Shown here: positions 1-22,387 of the stretch, piece after piece
Position numbering within the stretch: position 1 is the stretch's first letter
Layout of the letters: every line of letters begins with the position of its first letter
DNA from: Mycobacterium dioxanotrophicus
GTDB taxonomy: Bacteria; Actinomycetota; Actinomycetes; Mycobacteriales; Mycobacteriaceae
NCBI RefSeq assembly: GCF_002157835.1
Contig: NZ_CP020809.1
Coordinates: 7,130,001-7,194,000, forward strand
Length of the DNA: 64,000 nucleotides
Reading direction: 5' to 3'
Position numbers and translations under genes: made by a program
Notes under the pieces: generated by a model
What the model saw: only the letters and a program-made list of their open reading frames with translations
Databases searched by the model: none
Told to the model about the DNA's origin: nothing

Positions 1-381
1 GTAGGGCCCAAAGCCGACCGAGAACCCGGTCAGCTCGCGCTGCGCGCCCGGCAGCTCCTCAACGGTCATTCGCTGTGGACAGCAGGCGTCGCCGGACTCG
101 GCATCGCACTGCCGTCCGTGGACTATCTCGCCGCGCTGACACTCATCGTCGCGTCCGGCACGGCGGCCGCCACGCAAGTCGGCGCCCTGCTGTTGTTCAA
201 CGTGGTGGCGTTCGGGCTCGTCGAGATCCCGCTGATCTGCTACCTCGTCGCCCCTGACCGCACCCGCGCGGCCCTCTCGGGGCTGCACGACTGGCTACGG
301 GCCCGGCACCGCCTCGAGGTCGCGGCCCTACTGGCCACCGTCGGCTGTGTCCTGCTCGTCGCGGGCTGTACCGGGCTGTAG
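1..381 (+). CDS. Gap/Sap-family glycolipid-addressing membrane protein (5' truncated by window edge)
   Basis: The reading frame is open from base 1 and ends at 381, so only the C-terminal 126 residues are present. Three hydrophobic stretches are visible, with a loop holding the PLICYLVAPDRTRAALSGL-type motif typical of the Gap/Sap (sulfolipid-1-addressing, SfLAP) family, which helps move glycolipids to the mycobacterial surface. It lies tail to tail with the fadD gene (14 bp between stops). A gap-like gene sits at this end of known TPP loci, which fits. The start codon and N-terminus lie outside the window. Confidence 0.75.
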   Translation, partial: VGPKADREPGQLALRARQLLNGHSLWTAGVAGLGIALPSVDYLAALTLIVASGTAAATQVGALLLFNVVAFGLVEIPLICYLVAPDRTRAALSGLHDWLRARHRLEVAALLATVGCVLLVAGCTGL

Positions 382-395
382 CGATCGCCTACCGG

Positions 396-2165
396 TCAGG
401 CATCCAGGCGGATGAACTCGTCCTGCCGGTATTGCTCTGCACAGGCGGCACGCCTGATCTTGCCGCTCGTCGTCGTCGGTATCGAGCCCGGTGGAACGAG
501 CACGAGGTCCCCGACATTGAGCCCGTGGGCATTGGAGATCGCGGACGTGACGTCGCTCTTGACCGCGGTGAGCCACTGTCCGGCCTCGACCGTCGACTCC
601 CCTCGCTTCTTCACTTCGATGACGGTGACGAGCTTCTCGGTGCTGTTCACCGGAACCGATATCGCCGCGACCCGGCCACCCGTGATCTGCTGGACCGTCG
701 CCTCGATGTCCTCGGGATAGTGATTGCGCCCGCGGATGATCAGCAGATCCTTGATGCGGCCGACGATGAACAGCTCACCACCGGAAACGAAGCCCAGATC
801 ACCGGTTTTCAGCCAGGGTCCGGCCGCCGTCCCCGGTGATGGGTCGACAAGGGTGGCGCCGAAGCACTGTTGCTCCTCGGGTGACCGGTTCCAGTAGCCG
901 GTCGCGACGTTGTCGCCGTGCACCCAGATCTCACCGACCACGTCCTGCCCGCATTCCCGGTGCGTCTCGACGTCGACGATGCGCAGTACCGGCGACTGCG
1001 GCAGCTGGTATCTGACGAGCGCGGAGCTGGTTCCGGCCGCACGCCCGCTGCGCAGCTCCTCGGGTGCGCACCGCCGCACACGGCCCGCCGACAGTTCGTC
1101 GACATCGAACGCGGCGACCTCCGCGGACTCGTTCCAGACACCGCTCGTCACGTACACGGTCGCTTCCGCCAACCCGTACGAAGGCCGCAGCATGTGGTCG
1201 CGAAAATTGAAGTGCGCGAACCGATCTGCGAAGCGTTCCAGGGTCGCCGGCTCGACCCGCTCGGCACCGTTGATGATGCCCTGCACCCCGCCGAGGTCGA
1301 GTCCCGCGAGGTCGGCGTCCTTGGTCTTGCGGGCGGCCAGATCGAACGCGAAGTTGGGAGCGGCGGAAAAGGCGCCGCGACTCTCGGCAAGTGCCCGCAC
1401 CCATCGCGACGGCTTCTCCAGGAAGGCCACCGGGCTCGTCAGCACCGCGCGATAACCACCGAGGATCGGCGCGCAGACACCGAGCACCAAACCCATGTCA
1501 TGGTAGAAGGGCAACCACGACACGATCGTCCGTTCGGTTGCGGACTGGGCGTTGGCATCCGAGAACAGGCCGCGCATCAACTGCTCGAAATTCGCCTGCA
1601 GGTTGCGGTGCGAGATCATCACCCCGGCCGGCAGCCGAGTCGAACCGGAGCTGTACTGCAGGTACGCCGTGCTGGGGAACTCGGCCGTCTCGACGCTCGG
1701 TTCGCCATCGGCATCAAGGTTCAGCGCATCGATCGCCACGATCTTCGGCGCGGTCTCCATGACCGACTGGTCGACATAATCGCCGACATCCTGCGCGACG
1801 GCGGACGTCGTGAGAACCACCGCCGGGTGCGTATCGGCGACGACCGCACTCACGCGATCATGACTGGAACCGCGGTGCGGCAACGGCAACGGAACAGCGA
1901 TGAGCCCCGCCTGCATGGCGCCCAGAAAAGCCAGGATGTATTCGAGGCCCTGGGGAGCGAGGATCACCGCCCGATCACCGACCTCGCCGTGGAGCCGGAT
2001 CTCGCGTGCCACATTCATGGTCCGACGCGACAGCTGCGCCCACGTCAGGCTGTGCGCAACACCTGCCGGGTCGTGGTCGTACTCGGTGAACGTGAAGGCC
2101 ACATCGTCAGGACGCAGGCTGGCGCGCCCATGCAGCATCGAGAGAATGGATGATTGGGTCGACAT
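396..2165 (-). CDS. fadD23: Fatty acyl-AMP ligase, FadD23 type
   Basis: A 589-residue adenylate-forming enzyme that would activate a fatty acid as acyl-AMP and load it onto the locus Pks. The core motif [12 protein letters not shown] is at about residues 171-182, followed by a [11 protein letters not shown] segment typical of FAALs, and the C-terminal SGKIRR lysine is near residue 569. Length matches the FAAL family (about 580). GTG at 2168 directly precedes the ATG used here; neither has a strong Shine-Dalgarno. It is the last gene of the leftward papA3-mmpL10-PE-fadD23 set, 46 bp after the PE gene. The symbol follows the TPP locus of M. smegmatis and M. abscessus. FAAL rather than CoA-ligase activity is inferred from family and context. 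Confidence 0.88.
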   Translation of the reverse strand: MSTQSSILSMLHGRASLRPDDVAFTFTEYDHDPAGVAHSLTWAQLSRRTMNVAREIRLHGEVGDRAVILAPQGLEYILAFLGAMQAGLIAVPLPLPHRGSSHDRVSAVVADTHPAVVLTTSAVAQDVGDYVDQSVMETAPKIVAIDALNLDADGEPSVETAEFPSTAYLQYSSGSTRLPAGVMISHRNLQANFEQLMRGLFSDANAQSATERTIVSWLPFYHDMGLVLGVCAPILGGYRAVLTSPVAFLEKPSRWVRALAESRGAFSAAPNFAFDLAARKTKDADLAGLDLGGVQGIINGAERVEPATLERFADRFAHFNFRDHMLRPSYGLAEATVYVTSGVWNESAEVAAFDVDELSAGRVRRCAPEELRSGRAAGTSSALVRYQLPQSPVLRIVDVETHRECGQDVVGEIWVHGDNVATGYWNRSPEEQQCFGATLVDPSPGTAAGPWLKTGDLGFVSGGELFIVGRIKDLLIIRGRNHYPEDIEATVQQITGGRVAAISVPVNSTEKLVTVIEVKKRGESTVEAGQWLTAVKSDVTSAISNAHGLNVGDLVLVPPGSIPTTTSGKIRRAACAEQYRQDEFIRLDA

Positions 2166-2211
2166 CACATCACGTCCATAACTAGTCGAATCCGTCGGTT
2201 CGGTATCGCCG

Positions 2212-3333
2212 TCAGCCTGCGCTCTTGGGGTTCAGCACGGACATCGCGCCGTTGACGATCTCCGACATGGGGTCCGCGCCACCACCGAAGGTGGCCTCGT
2301 TGGCCGGTGCGGTGACTTTCGCGGGATCGAAGCCGTGCACCGGGTCGACCGTGACCGGAGCGGTCGCCGGATCGTCGTTACGCGAATAACCCGCATCCAC
2401 CAGGGGCTGCAAAACCCGGTCCAGCTGGTTGAGCGTGTTCTGGTCATACCCCAGGTACTTGAAGGGCAACACCAGGGGCAAGTGCTCCTCGGGGACCAGA
2501 TACGTCGTGGTCGTCGCGCCCTTGGAGTTGACCGTCGTCCTGATGTTCTGCGGCGGAACATTGCTGGGATTGGTGAACGCGATCGCGGTGTGACCGGTCG
2601 CGAGTCCGGCGATCGCATTGATGACGCTCATCCAGTTGTCGGGCCGGTCCGGCCAGTCGGCGATGCTGTCGTAGGCCGAGATGAACTGGTCGGTGTGGTA
2701 CTGGCTCTCCACCGGAGCCGGTATGCGGTAGTCCATGAACGGCACGACACTGCCGACGGGGAAATTCTGGGTCAGGAAACTCTCCCCGAACGGATGCTTG
2801 GCGATCGGGTCGCCGAACGTCGCGAAGGTCAACTGGTCCGGCGGCGGAGCAGTCGGATCGTTGGCCAGCCGCGCCTTCACAGCGTTGAGCACGAGCGCGC
2901 CCTCGGACAGCCCCATCGCGGTGCCCTTGCCTTGGCGGACGGCGGCGTCGAGATTGCCTTCTCCCTCATCGACCGATTCACCGATGCTGGGGCCGTCGAG
3001 TCCCAGGCCGGGGTAGATCTTCTCCCCGATCGGGCCGACCCCAGGGAAGAGACGTTCCAGGGTGTGGCCCTGAACCTGTCCTGCCGGGTAGTCCACCTTC
3101 ACTCGCTTCATACCCGGGAACCACTGCTCACCCGTCATCCGGATGTACTCGTCATAAGGAATGCCGAGAACGTGAGCCCCACCCAATGCGTATGCGGTTC
3201 CGGGATCTGGATTCCCTGGGACGGGCGGTCTGGGCACCGGCGCGTCGTCGGCCCGCGCACTGCCGACGACGCCGAAGGATCCTGTGACGCTGGTTGTCAC
3301 CAGCAGTGCAAGTCCAGCAAGGAGTTTCTTCAT
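2212..3333 (-). CDS. Secreted PE-PPE-domain serine hydrolase of the TPP locus
   Basis: The 373-residue protein begins at an ATG with a GGAGTGGAG Shine-Dalgarno. An open frame continues upstream to 3492, but the signal peptide starts at this ATG: KK, then a hydrophobic stretch, then cleavage near residues 27-28 (SARA/DD). The body is a PE-PPE C-terminal domain (alpha/beta hydrolase, PF08237 type) with a GLSEG nucleophile elbow (Ser143). There is no PE helical domain, so 'PE' refers to the shared C-terminal domain. In TPP loci this protein is needed to convert the exported diacyltrehalose intermediate into fully acylated trehalose polyphleate outside the membrane. The exact reaction here is inferred by homology. 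Confidence 0.85.
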   Translation of the reverse strand: MKKLLAGLALLVTTSVTGSFGVVGSARADDAPVPRPPVPGNPDPGTAYALGGAHVLGIPYDEYIRMTGEQWFPGMKRVKVDYPAGQVQGHTLERLFPGVGPIGEKIYPGLGLDGPSIGESVDEGEGNLDAAVRQGKGTAMGLSEGALVLNAVKARLANDPTAPPPDQLTFATFGDPIAKHPFGESFLTQNFPVGSVVPFMDYRIPAPVESQYHTDQFISAYDSIADWPDRPDNWMSVINAIAGLATGHTAIAFTNPSNVPPQNIRTTVNSKGATTTTYLVPEEHLPLVLPFKYLGYDQNTLNQLDRVLQPLVDAGYSRNDDPATAPVTVDPVHGFDPAKVTAPANEATFGGGADPMSEIVNGAMSVLNPKSAG

Positions 3334-3433
3334 CTCCACTCCTATCGCCCCGCTCCGGTTCGTAGTTTCACACACATGACGTCTGCATGCCCGTTCTGAC
3401 ACTGCTGAGAATTTGCTGCGGACGGCCCAGCAA

Positions 3434-3503
3434 TCACGTCCGCAGAGTCCTTTTTGCTCCTCACGTCCGCAGAGCACCCTTTTGCTCCTCACGTCCGCAG
3501 GCC
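3434..3503. repeat. Short tandem repeat derived from the 3' end of mmpL10
   Basis: The sequence TCACGTCCGCAG occurs at 3434, 3461 and 3489, period 27-28 bp. The last copy contains the mmpL10 stop codon. The 17-mer TGCTCCTCACGTCCGCA at 3455 and 3483 recurs with one mismatch at 6527-6543, in the papA3-mmpL10 gap. The array fills most of the 155-bp mmpL10-PE intergenic space. Confidence 0.8.
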
Positions 3504-6470
3504 CAACTTGCGGGCGACCTCCCGCGACGGCCAGAAATTCGCCCGCCCCACCAATGTTGCAATGGCGGGCACCGTGATGGTGCGCACCACGAAGGTGTCC
3601 AACAGGATTCCCACACCGATCACGAAGCCCCCTTGAACCACTATGCCAATGCTGGAGAACAGCAGACCCGCCATCGAGGCCGCGAAGATGAGCCCTGCCG
3701 CGGTGATCACACCGCCCGTCGAACTCAACGTGCGAATGACGCCGTACCGCACGCTGTGCAAAGACTCGTCACGCAGTCGCGACACCAGCAGCATGTTGTA
3801 GTCGGCGCCCACCGCGACCAGCACCACGAACGCCAACGGCGGCACACTCCAATGCAGTGGCTGGTGTAACAGGTATTGGAAGAACAACACGCTGATGCCC
3901 ATCGCCGCGAAGTACGAGACCACCACGGACCCGACGAGGTAGAGCGGTGCGATGACCGACCGCAACAGCAACATCAGCGTCACCAACACGACGATGAGCG
4001 TCGCGATGATGATGTAGCGGATGTCCTGCTGGTAGTAGTCGCGGGTATCGCGCAGCGCGGCGGGGAATCCGCCCATCGATATCGTCGCGTCGGCCAGCGC
4101 GGTGTTCGGCTGAGCACCCCGAGCGATGTCCTGGATCTGGTTGACCTGGTCCATCGCTTCCGAGCTGAACGGGTTGAGTTTGGTTTGCACGAGGTACCGC
4201 GCCGAGCGGCCGTCCGGCGAGACATACGCCGCGGAAGCCTTCTTGAAGTCCGGCAGGCCCAGCACTTCGGCCGGGATGTTGAAGCCGGCCTGTGACGGGT
4301 CGGCGGCATTGGTCCGCATCGTCATCAGGAACGCCGAGGCCTGATTGAGTCCGTCGGCGATCACCTTGACCTGTTTGACGAGTTCGTCCACCCCGCCTGA
4401 CACTTCGCGGCTGCCGCCGGCCAGCCGGTCGGCGCCTTGCTGCAGCTGCCTCATGCCGGCCTGCGGGCCGCCGGGCTTGTCCAGGCCCAGGGTCTTGACC
4501 GCCTTGGAGACATTCACCAGAGCGGCGTTGAGCTTGTTGACCGTCGCCGTCAGGGTCTGCTTGTCGTCGACGCCCTGGAGTTGGTGCGCGAGATCGTTGA
4601 TCTGGTCGAGATTGCCGTCGCCTCGCGAGTCGCTCAGTTTCTGGAATTGGGCGCGCGTTTCGCTGCACGACGGATTGGCGTCGCAGACCGCGTTACCGTT
4701 CAGCGCCTGCAGAACCGGGTCGATCCATCCGAAGATGTTCTTGACGGCCGAGAGGTTGTATCCCATGGAATTGGACAGCGCATTGATGCTCTGCACCAGC
4801 TTGGCCGCGGTTTCGACGTCCTTGACCAGCTTGTCGCCGCCGTATTCGGTGCGCACCGACGACATCGTGTCGACCAGGCTCTGAATGCTCGGCGCGATTT
4901 GCGTGATCTGGGCGCGCACGTCGGCGAGACTGTCCGCCAGGGTCTTGGCCCCGTTCGTCAGCCGGTTGAGGTCGCCGCTGCGCTGGTCGATCTGATCAGA
5001 TCCGTTCGCCAGCCGATCACCGACGAGGCCTGCCTGGTAGGTGGCCCGGAACTCCGGCGGCACATCGCCGAGCGGCCGGGTGATGCCGCTGACCATGCCG
5101 ACATCGGGCAACTGGGCGACGCGCGACGCCATCTGTTCCAGATCCGCCAGGGCCCGCGGAGTGCGCAGATCGTGCGGAGACTGGACCAGGATGTACTCGG
5201 GAATGGACTGGGCGATGGGGAAATGGCGTTCGACCGCGGCATACCCGATGGAGCTCGACGCCGACGCCGACACCACCTTGCGGTCGTCGTAGTTGTATCG
5301 CGCGAAGATCGCGCAACCGGCCAGGAGAGCCAGAATCAGCAGGCTGGCGGCGAGATGCGCCACGGGCCTACGCACGATCCGGATACCGGAACGCCGCCAG
5401 AACCGAGCCGTCAGCTCGCGCCGCGGCTTCACCCACCCGCGGGGGCCGGCGAGCACCAGGATCGCGGGCAACAAGGTCAGCCCGGCGAGGAACGCGACAC
5501 CGATGCCGATGGCCGACGCCACTCCGACCGTTCTGAACACACCCATCTTTGAGAAGCTCAGCAACAGGAACGTCAGACCCACCGTCGTGGCGGATGCGGC
5601 GATCACCTTCCCGATCGAGATCATCGCCTTGTTGACCGCCTGATCGGAATCCGAGCCCGAGCGCAGATAGTCGTGATAGCGGCTGATCAGAAAGACCGCG
5701 TAGTCCGTTCCGGCGCCGGCCATGATCGCGCTGAGGAAGACGATGGACTGGTTGGACACGCCTGAACCCGTGAGCTGGGAGTAGCCCGCGACCAGCGCTT
5801 GGGCGATCACCAGCGACGATCCGATGGTCACCAACGGCAACAGCATGGTGACCGCACTGCGGTAGACGACCAACAGCACCGCGAGGACCAGGACGGCGAT
5901 CGCGATCTCGATCGGCAGCCGATCCTTCTGACCTGCGACGGTGAGGTCGGCGGCGGTGGCCGCAGGGCCCGTCACGTGGATTTGCGCGGTGCTGCCCGCG
6001 GTGCTGCGGGCGACGATCTCGGAGACCCGGTTGAACGACTCGAACGCCCGCGGCGTGCCCAGCTCACCGGCCAGACCCACCGGCAACACCCAGGTCGTCT
6101 TGTCCTCACTGGTCATGAACTTCCGCAGCTGCGGGGTAGCGATGAAGTCCTGCACACTGACCACATCGGCCTGGTCATCGCGCAAAGCGTCGACCAGCTT
6201 GCGGTAGGTCGCCTCGTCGGCGGGTCCGAGGCCTTTCTCGTTGATCAGCGCCACCAACAGAAGGTCGTCGTTGCCCGGTTCGTGAAACGCTTCGGTCATC
6301 TTTTGCGCGGTCACGCTCGACGGCGCGTCGTTGGGCAGGATGGCCAGCGGATGCTTCTCGGCCATGGCACTCAGTGACGGGAAGGCCAGCGGCAGGGCGA
6401 CCAGCAGCGCCACCCAGACTCCGATCACCGCCCAGGGCCACCGCACCACGAGGTCCGCTATCCGTCGCAT
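3489..6470 (-). CDS. mmpL10: MmpL-family lipid transporter, MmpL10 type
   Basis: A 993-residue RND-superfamily inner-membrane transporter. The N-terminal TM helix ([20 protein letters not shown]) is followed by a periplasmic porter domain, then a TM bundle with the proton-relay motif GAGTDYAVF (residues 252-260). A long second periplasmic loop rich in heptad-like helices (about 450-770) follows, and the second bundle carries VGADYNM (about 887). Architecture and length match full MmpL proteins. It is expected to export the diacyltrehalose TPP precursor made by Pks and PapA3. The 88-bp gap from papA3 and 155-bp gap to the PE gene both contain the CGTCCGCA repeat. ATG start at 6470. Confidence 0.92.
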   Translation of the reverse strand: MRRIADLVVRWPWAVIGVWVALLVALPLAFPSLSAMAEKHPLAILPNDAPSSVTAQKMTEAFHEPGNDDLLLVALINEKGLGPADEATYRKLVDALRDDQADVVSVQDFIATPQLRKFMTSEDKTTWVLPVGLAGELGTPRAFESFNRVSEIVARSTAGSTAQIHVTGPAATAADLTVAGQKDRLPIEIAIAVLVLAVLLVVYRSAVTMLLPLVTIGSSLVIAQALVAGYSQLTGSGVSNQSIVFLSAIMAGAGTDYAVFLISRYHDYLRSGSDSDQAVNKAMISIGKVIAASATTVGLTFLLLSFSKMGVFRTVGVASAIGIGVAFLAGLTLLPAILVLAGPRGWVKPRRELTARFWRRSGIRIVRRPVAHLAASLLILALLAGCAIFARYNYDDRKVVSASASSSIGYAAVERHFPIAQSIPEYILVQSPHDLRTPRALADLEQMASRVAQLPDVGMVSGITRPLGDVPPEFRATYQAGLVGDRLANGSDQIDQRSGDLNRLTNGAKTLADSLADVRAQITQIAPSIQSLVDTMSSVRTEYGGDKLVKDVETAAKLVQSINALSNSMGYNLSAVKNIFGWIDPVLQALNGNAVCDANPSCSETRAQFQKLSDSRGDGNLDQINDLAHQLQGVDDKQTLTATVNKLNAALVNVSKAVKTLGLDKPGGPQAGMRQLQQGADRLAGGSREVSGGVDELVKQVKVIADGLNQASAFLMTMRTNAADPSQAGFNIPAEVLGLPDFKKASAAYVSPDGRSARYLVQTKLNPFSSEAMDQVNQIQDIARGAQPNTALADATISMGGFPAALRDTRDYYQQDIRYIIIATLIVVLVTLMLLLRSVIAPLYLVGSVVVSYFAAMGISVLFFQYLLHQPLHWSVPPLAFVVLVAVGADYNMLLVSRLRDESLHSVRYGVIRTLSSTGGVITAAGLIFAASMAGLLFSSIGIVVQGGFVIGVGILLDTFVVRTITVPAIATLVGRANFWPSREVARKLGLRT

Positions 6471-6558
6471 GTTGCCCTCACCTTCACCCCGAAGTCAGAG
6501 CACAGCGGAAAATCAATAGCCATCTCTGCTCCTCGCGTCCGCACCGTTTTGTACTGCG

Positions 6559-7920
6559 CTACGCGACGCGTCCCCAGTGCCCGCTGTCAGCAACCCGTCC
6601 GGCGACCGACTTCATCGCCTCCATGTAGCGGGTCACCGATTTCTTGGCGACCGCATTGTCGGGGTGCATGATCGCCATGACCGTGCCTTCCCCGTACCGG
6701 AATATGTAGATCGTCAATTGGTAGGAAAACCGATTGTCGGGGTACATCCCGATATTGTTCGCAAGCCCCAAGTCGCCGGCCGCGAGGATCGCGTTGAGCG
6801 GCGCGGCACCACCGTGCAAGAAGTTTGACACCGGAAAGTTCGGGCGTGGCCAGTTCAACCACGGAGCCAACTCCAAAACGCGGTAATACGGAACACGCGC
6901 CATGTCAAGCCCGGAGTCGAAAGAAGCCTGCGCTGCCCATGCGGCCTCGCTGAAAGACGTCGCCGCCACCGGCACGGTGATCGGAATCAGGCCCGTGAAC
7001 CAGCCCTGTGTCATGAAATTGTCGCCGGCGGTGCGGGAATCTCTCGGAGTGAGCCCGTAATAGGTGAGCGCTCCCGTGAATTCATGCTCCACCAGAGCCA
7101 GACAGGCAAACAAGCCTCCGACGAAACGTGCGCCGGCTCCGGAACAGGCCGAGTCGAAGCGTTCGGTCTGAGCCGGGCTCATCAGAGTCTCGGAACTCCA
7201 GGCGCTGCTCATCGACTCGTCCGGGTTGCCCAGTGGCAGCGGAAATTCGGGGAAGCCGTCGCGGTTGTTCGCGGCGAAGTCGATCCAGGCGCGGACCCCG
7301 GGCGAATCCACGGTCAACGCGGAGGTGTACTCGCCCTCGCGGACACAAAAATCGTCGAAGCTACCAGCATCGGGAAGCGCGAGAGCCTGGCCGCTCCCGC
7401 TCATCGCGGAATACATGCCGTTGGCTTCCATCATCGTGGTGCCGATCAACGTCGCGTCCCCGTGAACGTGGTCCATGGCGGCGAAGAACGTGAAGTGAGT
7501 TTCGTTCTGGACTATTTCGTCGGCCGTCATGTGCCCTTGATCGACGGGCACGAATTCAATGTCGGCCGGGTCGTCGAGGGCACGCCGGATGAAGTCGCCG
7601 TCACCGGTCCGTTCGAACCAACTCCGGAATGTGTCGTGCCGCCGTAGATAGGTATTGACGGCGTGATCCATGGCTGCGATATCGCATTGCCCTGCCACCT
7701 CACAGCTGGCGATGATCTGCCGGGAGAAGTTCAAACCGGCCGCGGTGCGGTCGTGATAGTTACGAAGGTGTTGGCGCTGCTTGTAGCTAACCGGAACCGG
7801 GCTCACTGGCGCTTCTTTGGCTCTTTCCTGAGCTGCGGCAGTCGGGTGCCACGAGGTGACCGAGCCCGAGCTCAACGACCATTCATCAAGTGCGCCAACA
7901 GTTATCTTCCCGATGCGCAA
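6559..7920 (-). CDS. papA3: Polyketide-associated acyltransferase PapA3
   Basis: A 453-residue condensation-superfamily acyltransferase that would transfer acyl chains to trehalose. The HxxxD catalytic motif is HVHGD (His151, Asp155). The N-terminus RIGKITVGALDEW matches the usual start of PapA proteins. I chose the TTG at 7920, preceded by a GAGAGGGG Shine-Dalgarno about 8 bases upstream. A longer open frame runs to 7986 but adds sequence not typical of the family. The gene is divergent from pks across 235 bp. PapA3 in the TPP pathway makes the trehalose diester intermediate; the substrate here is assigned by locus context. Confidence 0.88.
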   Translation of the reverse strand: MRIGKITVGALDEWSLSSGSVTSWHPTAAAQERAKEAPVSPVPVSYKQRQHLRNYHDRTAAGLNFSRQIIASCEVAGQCDIAAMDHAVNTYLRRHDTFRSWFERTGDGDFIRRALDDPADIEFVPVDQGHMTADEIVQNETHFTFFAAMDHVHGDATLIGTTMMEANGMYSAMSGSGQALALPDAGSFDDFCVREGEYTSALTVDSPGVRAWIDFAANNRDGFPEFPLPLGNPDESMSSAWSSETLMSPAQTERFDSACSGAGARFVGGLFACLALVEHEFTGALTYYGLTPRDSRTAGDNFMTQGWFTGLIPITVPVAATSFSEAAWAAQASFDSGLDMARVPYYRVLELAPWLNWPRPNFPVSNFLHGGAAPLNAILAAGDLGLANNIGMYPDNRFSYQLTIYIFRYGEGTVMAIMHPDNAVAKKSVTRYMEAMKSVAGRVADSGHWGRVA

Positions 7921-8069
7921 AAGCTCGTCCCCTCTCAGGACTCCTAGCCAAGCCGGTTGTGGGGCCGACACAGCCCGTCGCGGCACAACATACCCTCGGT
8001 TCTACCGGAGGCGTCTGGCACAGGTTCCTGTCAGGACAGCGAACCAAGCACGCCACAGGTACGCGCGCA

Positions 8070-8075
8070 TATAGT
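8070..8075 (+). promoter_or_regulatory. Possible -10 element of the pks promoter
   Basis: TATAGT fits the mycobacterial SigA TANNNT pattern and lies in the papA3/pks divergent region (7921-8155), about 80 bases before the pks ATG. No convincing -35 hexamer is seen. Transcription would start near 8082, giving a leader of about 75 nt. Confidence 0.35.
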
Positions 8076-8155
8076 GTGCGTCGAGTTGATCTTCAGGCGC
8101 TATGGGGGAGCGCGCGGAGTGTCATTCTGACCGCCGATGCAAGGAGGACAACGGC

Positions 8156-19135
<10,980 letters not shown>

Positions 19136-19140
19136 CCCCG

Positions 19141-19197
19141 CGAGCAGACATTGCGGTACGCGACACGCCGGTGTTGGCGTACCGCACTGTCTGCTCG
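19141..19197. repeat. 57-bp near-perfect palindrome after pks (terminator or dispersed element)
   Basis: Left arm CGAGCAGACATTGCGGTACGC (19141-19161) pairs with 19177-19197 with one mismatch over 21 bp. The 15-nt centre itself pairs as ACAC-GCCG-GTGT. It starts six bases after the pks stop and precedes the convergent dehydrogenase gene, so it can act as a bidirectional terminator. There is no T-run. Confidence 0.75.
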
Positions 19198-19220
19198 GCA
19201 GAGAAAGTGAGCCGGAGGGC

Positions 19221-20300
19221 TCAGGCCCAGCGGGCGGTCTCGGCCTCGGCCGGTAGCGCTGAGCGCAGCGGCACGTCGAGCCCGTCGTAGATCCCGGGCT
19301 TCTGCGTCGCGAGCCAGGCGATGGCGCCGAGCAGACGATTGGCGGCCGTGGTGTTGCCGCCGTCGGCTCGTGTGCCGCCCGGCACGTCGGCGCGCACCAC
19401 GATGGTCAGCTGGGGATCGCCGTCGATGATCACGCGATGATCGCCTGCGCCCTCGTCGGGCTGCGGCCAGTCCGGTGCGCAGGACGGGTCGATGCGGGTG
19501 ACGTGTTCGACAACGACCCGCTGCACACCGTCGGCCCATCCGATGACCTGAAGCCGGAACGCACCCTGGGTGCCCTTCTCGAACCGGCCCATGACGTTGT
19601 CGACGTCGGCATCGAGTGGGCGCCGTTCGAGCTCTTCGGTGATCTCATCGATCTCCAGGCCCAAGCCTCGGCCGATGAGTCGGACATTGCCGCCCCACAC
19701 CATCGTGGGAATGGAGGGCAGCAGCATCATCGGCACCTCATCCATCGAACCGCCGAAACCGCACAGCACACGCACCGAGTGCGGCTGGTCGTAGGTCGAG
19801 TAATCGAAGATCTCCTGGCAGCGGATGGTCTTGAGCCGCGTGCACAGTCCGGCTGCGATCACCGCGAGCGCGTCGTTGCCCCAACCGGGGTCCACGCCCG
19901 ACACCAGCAGACCCGCGCCGCCTTCCTCGGCGGCCGCGCTCAACCGGTCCAGCCACTCCGGCGGGGCCGACCGCGGGTCGTACAACGAGTACAGCGACGG
20001 CGTCACCACATGTTTGCCAGCACGCAGGCACCGCTCGATATCGGTGATCGCCTCCTCGGGCCGGATATCGCCCGAGGCCATGTAGGCCACGGCGTCGCAG
20101 GCCTCGAGTGCCGCATCGACGTCGGTGGTGGCGGCGACCCCGGTCAGGGCGTCGAGCTGGGCGAAGCTCGCGGCGTCGCGACCAGCCTTCTCCGGCGTCG
20201 AGGTGATCACGGCCGACAGTTCCAGGCCCGGAAATGCCACCGCCGACCGGATGGCTGTAGACCCCATGTTGCCTGTCCCCCACACTGCGATTCGCTGCAT
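19221..20300 (-). CDS. DapB/DAPDH-like NAD(P)-binding dehydrogenase
   Basis: A 359-residue protein with an N-terminal Rossmann motif GTGNMGS (residues 8-14) and the layout of dihydrodipicolinate reductase-like / 2,4-diaminopentanoate dehydrogenase-like proteins. The central region has [11 protein letters not shown]. It is longer than true DapB (about 245-270), so lysine biosynthesis is unlikely. A homologue sits between fadE5 and the TPP pks in M. smegmatis, so the position is conserved although no role in TPP synthesis is established. It is convergent with pks and divergent from fadE5. The substrate is unknown. Confidence 0.75.
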   Translation of the reverse strand: MQRIAVWGTGNMGSTAIRSAVAFPGLELSAVITSTPEKAGRDAASFAQLDALTGVAATTDVDAALEACDAVAYMASGDIRPEEAITDIERCLRAGKHVVTPSLYSLYDPRSAPPEWLDRLSAAAEEGGAGLLVSGVDPGWGNDALAVIAAGLCTRLKTIRCQEIFDYSTYDQPHSVRVLCGFGGSMDEVPMMLLPSIPTMVWGGNVRLIGRGLGLEIDEITEELERRPLDADVDNVMGRFEKGTQGAFRLQVIGWADGVQRVVVEHVTRIDPSCAPDWPQPDEGAGDHRVIIDGDPQLTIVVRADVPGGTRADGGNTTAANRLLGAIAWLATQKPGIYDGLDVPLRSALPAEAETARWA

Positions 20301-20436
20301 GCGATCACCGTAGACAGTCGTCTCGTGACGAGGTTCACATTCTCACGTAACCGCAGGTCACAGCGCCATGAGGCGCCAACGGTCAAGATCGATCAACCGT
20401 TGGGTTGGTTAGACGGCGGAAATTGCTCGCGATCGC

Positions 20437-20488
20437 TTTGCGTTGAAGTTACCGAACGGTATAGTTGGGTGCAGTTACTGGTGGGTAA
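20437..20488 (+). promoter_or_regulatory. fadE5 promoter with TTAC-N6-GTAA operator
   Basis: A -35-like TTTGCG (20437-20442), a 17-bp spacer and a -10 TATAGT (20460-20465) place the start of transcription near 20472. The palindrome TTACTGGTGGGTAA (20475-20488) lies at or just after that point. A second small palindrome, TACCGAACGGTA (20450-20461), overlaps the -10. The TTAC-N6-GTAA core recurs between fadA2 and fabG4. Confidence 0.5.
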
Positions 20489-20537
20489 CTTAACCCGAGT
20501 ACCCAACCGCAAGTGGCATTCTCATCGAGGAGGAAAT

Positions 20538-22373
20538 GTGAGCCACTACAAGAGCAATGTCCGTGACCAGGTCTTTAACCTGTTCGATGTCTTCGGTTTG
20601 GACAAGGCCCTCGGCACGGGCGACTACACCGACCTGGACGCCGATACCGCCCGCGAGATGCTCAGCGAGATGGCTCGTCTGGCCGAGGGACCGATCGGTG
20701 ATTCGTTCGCCGACGGCGACCGCAACCCGCCGGTGTTCGACCCCAAGACCCACACGGTGACTCTGCCCGAATCCTTCAAGAAGTCTGTCCGCGCCGCCAT
20801 CGACGGCGGCTGGGACAAGGTCGGCCTCTACGAAGAGCTCGGTGGCGTGCCCGCACCCAAGGCCCTGCTGTGGGCGCTCAACGAGCACATCCTCGGCGCC
20901 AACCCGGCCGTGTGGATGTACGCCGGCGGTGCCGCCTTCGCGCAGATCTTCTACGACAACGCGACGGAAGAGCAGAAGAAGTGGGCCGTCCTGGCCTCCG
21001 AGCGCGGCTGGGGCGCCACCATGGTGCTCACCGAGCCCGACGCCGGTTCGGACGTGGGCGCCGGCCGCACCAAGGCCGTCAAGCAGGACGATGGCTCGTG
21101 GCACATCGACGGCGTGAAGCGGTTCATCACCTCCGCCGACTCCGATGACCTGTTCGAGAACATCTTCCACCTGGTGCTGGCCCGCCCTGAGGGCGCCGGA
21201 CCGGGCACCAAGGGCCTGTCGCTGTTCTTCGTACCGAAGTTCCTCTTCGACTTCGAGACCGGCGAGCTGGGCGAGCGCAACGGCGTCTACGTCACCAACG
21301 TCGAGCACAAGATGGGCCTGAAGGTTTCGGCCACCTGTGAGCTGACCTTCGGCCAGCACGACAAGCCTGCCAAGGGCTGGCTGGTCGGCGAGGTGCACAA
21401 CGGCATCGCGCAGATGTTCGACGTCATCGAGCAGGCCCGCATGATGGTCGGTACCAAGGCCATCGCGACCCTCTCGACCGGTTACCTCAACGCCCTCGAA
21501 TACGCCAAGGAGCGCGTGCAGGGTGCCGACCTGACCCAGATGATGGACAAGACCGCCCCGCGCGTCACCATCACCCATCACCCCGACGTCCGTCGCAGCC
21601 TGATGACCCAGAAGTCCTACGCCGAGGGCATGCGCGCGCTGTACCTGTACACCGCGACCTTCCAGGACAAGGACGTCGCCAAGGCGCTGCACGGCATCGA
21701 CGGCGAACTGGCGCACAAGGTCAACGACCTGCTGCTGCCGGTGGTCAAGGGCTTCGGCTCCGAGCAGGCTTACGCCAAGCTGACCGAGAGCCTGCAGACC
21801 CTGGGCGGCTCCGGCTTCCTGCAGGACTACCCGATCGAGCAGTACATCCGCGACGCGAAGATCGACTCGCTCTACGAGGGCACCACCGCCATCCAGGCGC
21901 AGGACTTCTTCTTCCGCAAGATCGTCCGCGACAAGGGTCAGGCGCTGGCGTTCGTGGCCGGCGAGATCGAGCAGTTCATCAAGAACGAGTCGGGCAACGG
22001 CCGGCTGAAGACCGAGCGTGCGCTGCTGGCCACCGCGCTGGAGGACGTGCAAGGCATGGCCGCCAGCCTGACCGGCTACCTGATGGCCGCGCAGGAGGAT
22101 GCCAAGAGCATCTACAAGGTCGGCCTCGGCTCGGTGCGCTTCCTGCTGTCGGTCGGCGACCTGCTCCTGGGCTGGCTGCTGCTGCGCCAGGCCGCAGTGG
22201 CCATCGAGAAGCTCGACGCGGGTGTCACCGGCGACGAAAAGACGTACCTTGACGGCAAGATCGCCGCGGCGTCGTTCTTCGCCAAGAACATGCTGCCGCT
22301 GCTCACCAGCACCCGCCAGGTTGTCGAGACGCTCGACAACGACGTGATGGAGCTGGACGAGGCGTCGTTCTAA
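20538..22373 (+). CDS. fadE5: Acyl-CoA dehydrogenase FadE5
   Basis: A 611-residue long-form acyl-CoA dehydrogenase. The GTG start follows GAGGAGGAAAT; the frame is open far upstream (to 19437), but homology and the Shine-Dalgarno support this start. The middle domain contains the [12 protein letters not shown] flavin/substrate motif (about residues 168-179) and the C-terminal half the [10 protein letters not shown] segment typical of this subfamily, with an extra C-terminal helical domain. FadE5 (Rv0244c) is a broad-range enzyme catalysing FAD-dependent alpha,beta-dehydrogenation of acyl-CoAs. It is monocistronic and ends in an intrinsic terminator. Confidence 0.95.
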   Translation: MSHYKSNVRDQVFNLFDVFGLDKALGTGDYTDLDADTAREMLSEMARLAEGPIGDSFADGDRNPPVFDPKTHTVTLPESFKKSVRAAIDGGWDKVGLYEELGGVPAPKALLWALNEHILGANPAVWMYAGGAAFAQIFYDNATEEQKKWAVLASERGWGATMVLTEPDAGSDVGAGRTKAVKQDDGSWHIDGVKRFITSADSDDLFENIFHLVLARPEGAGPGTKGLSLFFVPKFLFDFETGELGERNGVYVTNVEHKMGLKVSATCELTFGQHDKPAKGWLVGEVHNGIAQMFDVIEQARMMVGTKAIATLSTGYLNALEYAKERVQGADLTQMMDKTAPRVTITHHPDVRRSLMTQKSYAEGMRALYLYTATFQDKDVAKALHGIDGELAHKVNDLLLPVVKGFGSEQAYAKLTESLQTLGGSGFLQDYPIEQYIRDAKIDSLYEGTTAIQAQDFFFRKIVRDKGQALAFVAGEIEQFIKNESGNGRLKTERALLATALEDVQGMAASLTGYLMAAQEDAKSIYKVGLGSVRFLLSVGDLLLGWLLLRQAAVAIEKLDAGVTGDEKTYLDGKIAAASFFAKNMLPLLTSTRQVVETLDNDVMELDEASF

Positions 22374-22387
22374 ACCGCTCAAACATG

